Source: Phytoactinopolyspora endophytica (GTDB taxonomy: Bacteria; Actinomycetota; Actinomycetes; Jiangellales; Jiangellaceae). Taken from it: 6,878 nt of DNA. The position numbers and the translations under genes are program-made. Positions within the stretch are counted from its first letter, which is position 1. Every line of letters starts with the position of its first letter. Positions 6,328 to 6,878 of the stretch are shown here, in pieces. A model generated the notes under the pieces. The model ran no database searches. It was not told the origin of the DNA and saw only the letters and a list, made by a program, of their open reading frames with translations. The stretch covers positions 71,247-78,124 of the forward strand of contig NZ_ML142859.1 of NCBI RefSeq assembly GCF_004138495.1, in the 5' to 3' direction.

Positions 6328-6379
6328 GTGATCATCAACGGTTGGCCGCACCATGGACCGTCTAGCGGTTGATGATCAC
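6328..6379. repeat. 12-bp perfect inverted repeat between the lacI-type gene and the transport operon
   Basis: GTGATCATCAAC (6328-6339) and GTTGATGATCAC (6368-6379) are exact reverse complements separated by 28 nt. Each arm itself contains an odd palindrome, TGAT-N-ATCA. The repeat starts 8 nt after the stop codon of the LacI-type gene. The stem is only moderately GC-rich, the loop is long and no T-run follows, so it is a poor intrinsic terminator. Two face-to-face copies of a protein binding site, possibly looped together, fit as well. Confidence 0.7.
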
Positions 6380-6387
6380 CGGATGAT

Positions 6388-6878
6388 TCAGGTCATGGAC
6401 GCGCCTGGACATCCGCAGCTTGCCCTGCGGACGACGCTGACCTGCAGCAGGCGCGACTCGGGTTCGTGCTGGCGGCCGGTGAGCCGGGCGATCAGAAGGT
6501 CGACCGCTTGCCGCCCGAGCTCCTGCATCGGCTGCCGCACCGTCGTCAGCGCCGGGCGTATCAGCCGGGTGACGGAGATGCCGTCGAAGCCCGTGACGGC
6601 CAGGTCCTCGGGAACGCGAAACCCGCGATGCTCCAGCTCGGGCAGTGCGCCCACGGCCATCTGGTCGTTCGCGAACATCACCCCTTGTGGCCGCTCGGCC
6701 ATGCCGTCCAGCAGCTCGCCGATGGCACGGCGGCCGCTCGATGTGGTCAGCTCGGCGCGCACATGAGGCTCTGCGGGAATCGGAAGGCCGGCCTCGAGGT
6801 GGGCGGCCTGGAATCCGCGGAAGCGGGCCTCTGCGTCGGGTGAGCTCGGCGGGCCGCCTATGAACGCCAGCCGTCGAA
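6388..6878 (-). CDS. LacI/PurR-family transcriptional regulator, C-terminal part (start outside window)
   Basis: The 162 visible residues are the C-terminal effector-binding region; the helix-turn-helix half lies beyond the right edge. It opens with RRLAFIGGPPSSPDAEARFR, matching the family's 'IAFIGG...R..GF' strand and helix. GVMFANDQMAVGAL (visible residues 65-78) contains the conserved AND..A ligand-contact motif, and VPEDLAVTGFDGI (88-100) is the standard VP-D-AV-GFD element. The segment near PALTTVRQPMQELGRQAVDLL (108-128; key residues T111, R114, Q115, G121, A124) is the usual helix after the last strand. The tail ends SCGCPGASMT and stops at TGA 6388. The effector is probably a sugar handled by the adjacent transporter and glycosidase. 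It probably represses through the operator at 6251-6266 and perhaps that at 2935-2950. Confidence 0.92.
   Translation of the reverse strand, partial: RRLAFIGGPPSSPDAEARFRGFQAAHLEAGLPIPAEPHVRAELTTSSGRRAIGELLDGMAERPQGVMFANDQMAVGALPELEHRGFRVPEDLAVTGFDGISVTRLIRPALTTVRQPMQELGRQAVDLLIARLTGRQHEPESRLLQVSVVRRASCGCPGASMT

Noticed and set aside
1..6878. tRNA, rRNA, CRISPR array, integrase, transposase, toxin-antitoxin or phage-defence genes.
   Set aside because: I saw no sequence supporting any of these; all supported genes belong to one sugar-use locus.

Overview
The window is GC-rich and every gene I can support reads on the minus strand, so transcription runs from the right end to the left. Base composition, strong G/C third-position bias, a LacI-type regulator beside a binding-protein-dependent sugar ABC operon that lacks its own ATPase, and the style of the lipoprotein and Tat signals all fit a high-GC actinomycete. 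The species cannot be fixed from this stretch.

In transcription order: (1) the C-terminal part of a LacI/PurR-family repressor (6878-6388, its start lies outside the window); (2) a 164-nt intergenic region with a 12-bp inverted repeat and a clear LacI-type operator (6251-6266); (3) a sugar-binding lipoprotein (6223-4976); (4) and (5) two MalF- and MalG-type permeases (4972-3980 and 3983-3084), joined to their neighbours by a 3-nt gap and an ATGA overlap; (6) a 175-nt gap holding a 20-bp perfect inverted repeat and, downstream of it, a second operator-like sequence; (7) a cytoplasmic GH39-type glycosidase, probably a beta-xylosidase, with an N-terminal fibronectin-III-like domain (2908-1064); (8) the N-terminal 324 codons of a Tat-exported protein of the glycoamylase-like/GH144-type family (973 to the left edge).

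The inferred working model is an oligosaccharide-use locus. The exported enzyme trims a polysaccharide or long glycan outside the cell. The lipoprotein and the two permeases import the fragments, powered by an ATPase encoded elsewhere (MsiK-like in actinomycetes). The GH39 enzyme releases monosaccharides inside, and the LacI protein represses the locus until an inducing sugar binds. The substrate is not settled: GH39 suggests xylo-oligosaccharides, while the exported family has characterised members acting on beta-1,2-glucan.

This is a recognisable catabolic locus rather than a new kind of system. The items most worth following are the long inverted repeat between the second permease and the GH39 gene, the two operator-like sites placed almost identically relative to their start codons, and the unusual pairing of the two hydrolase families.
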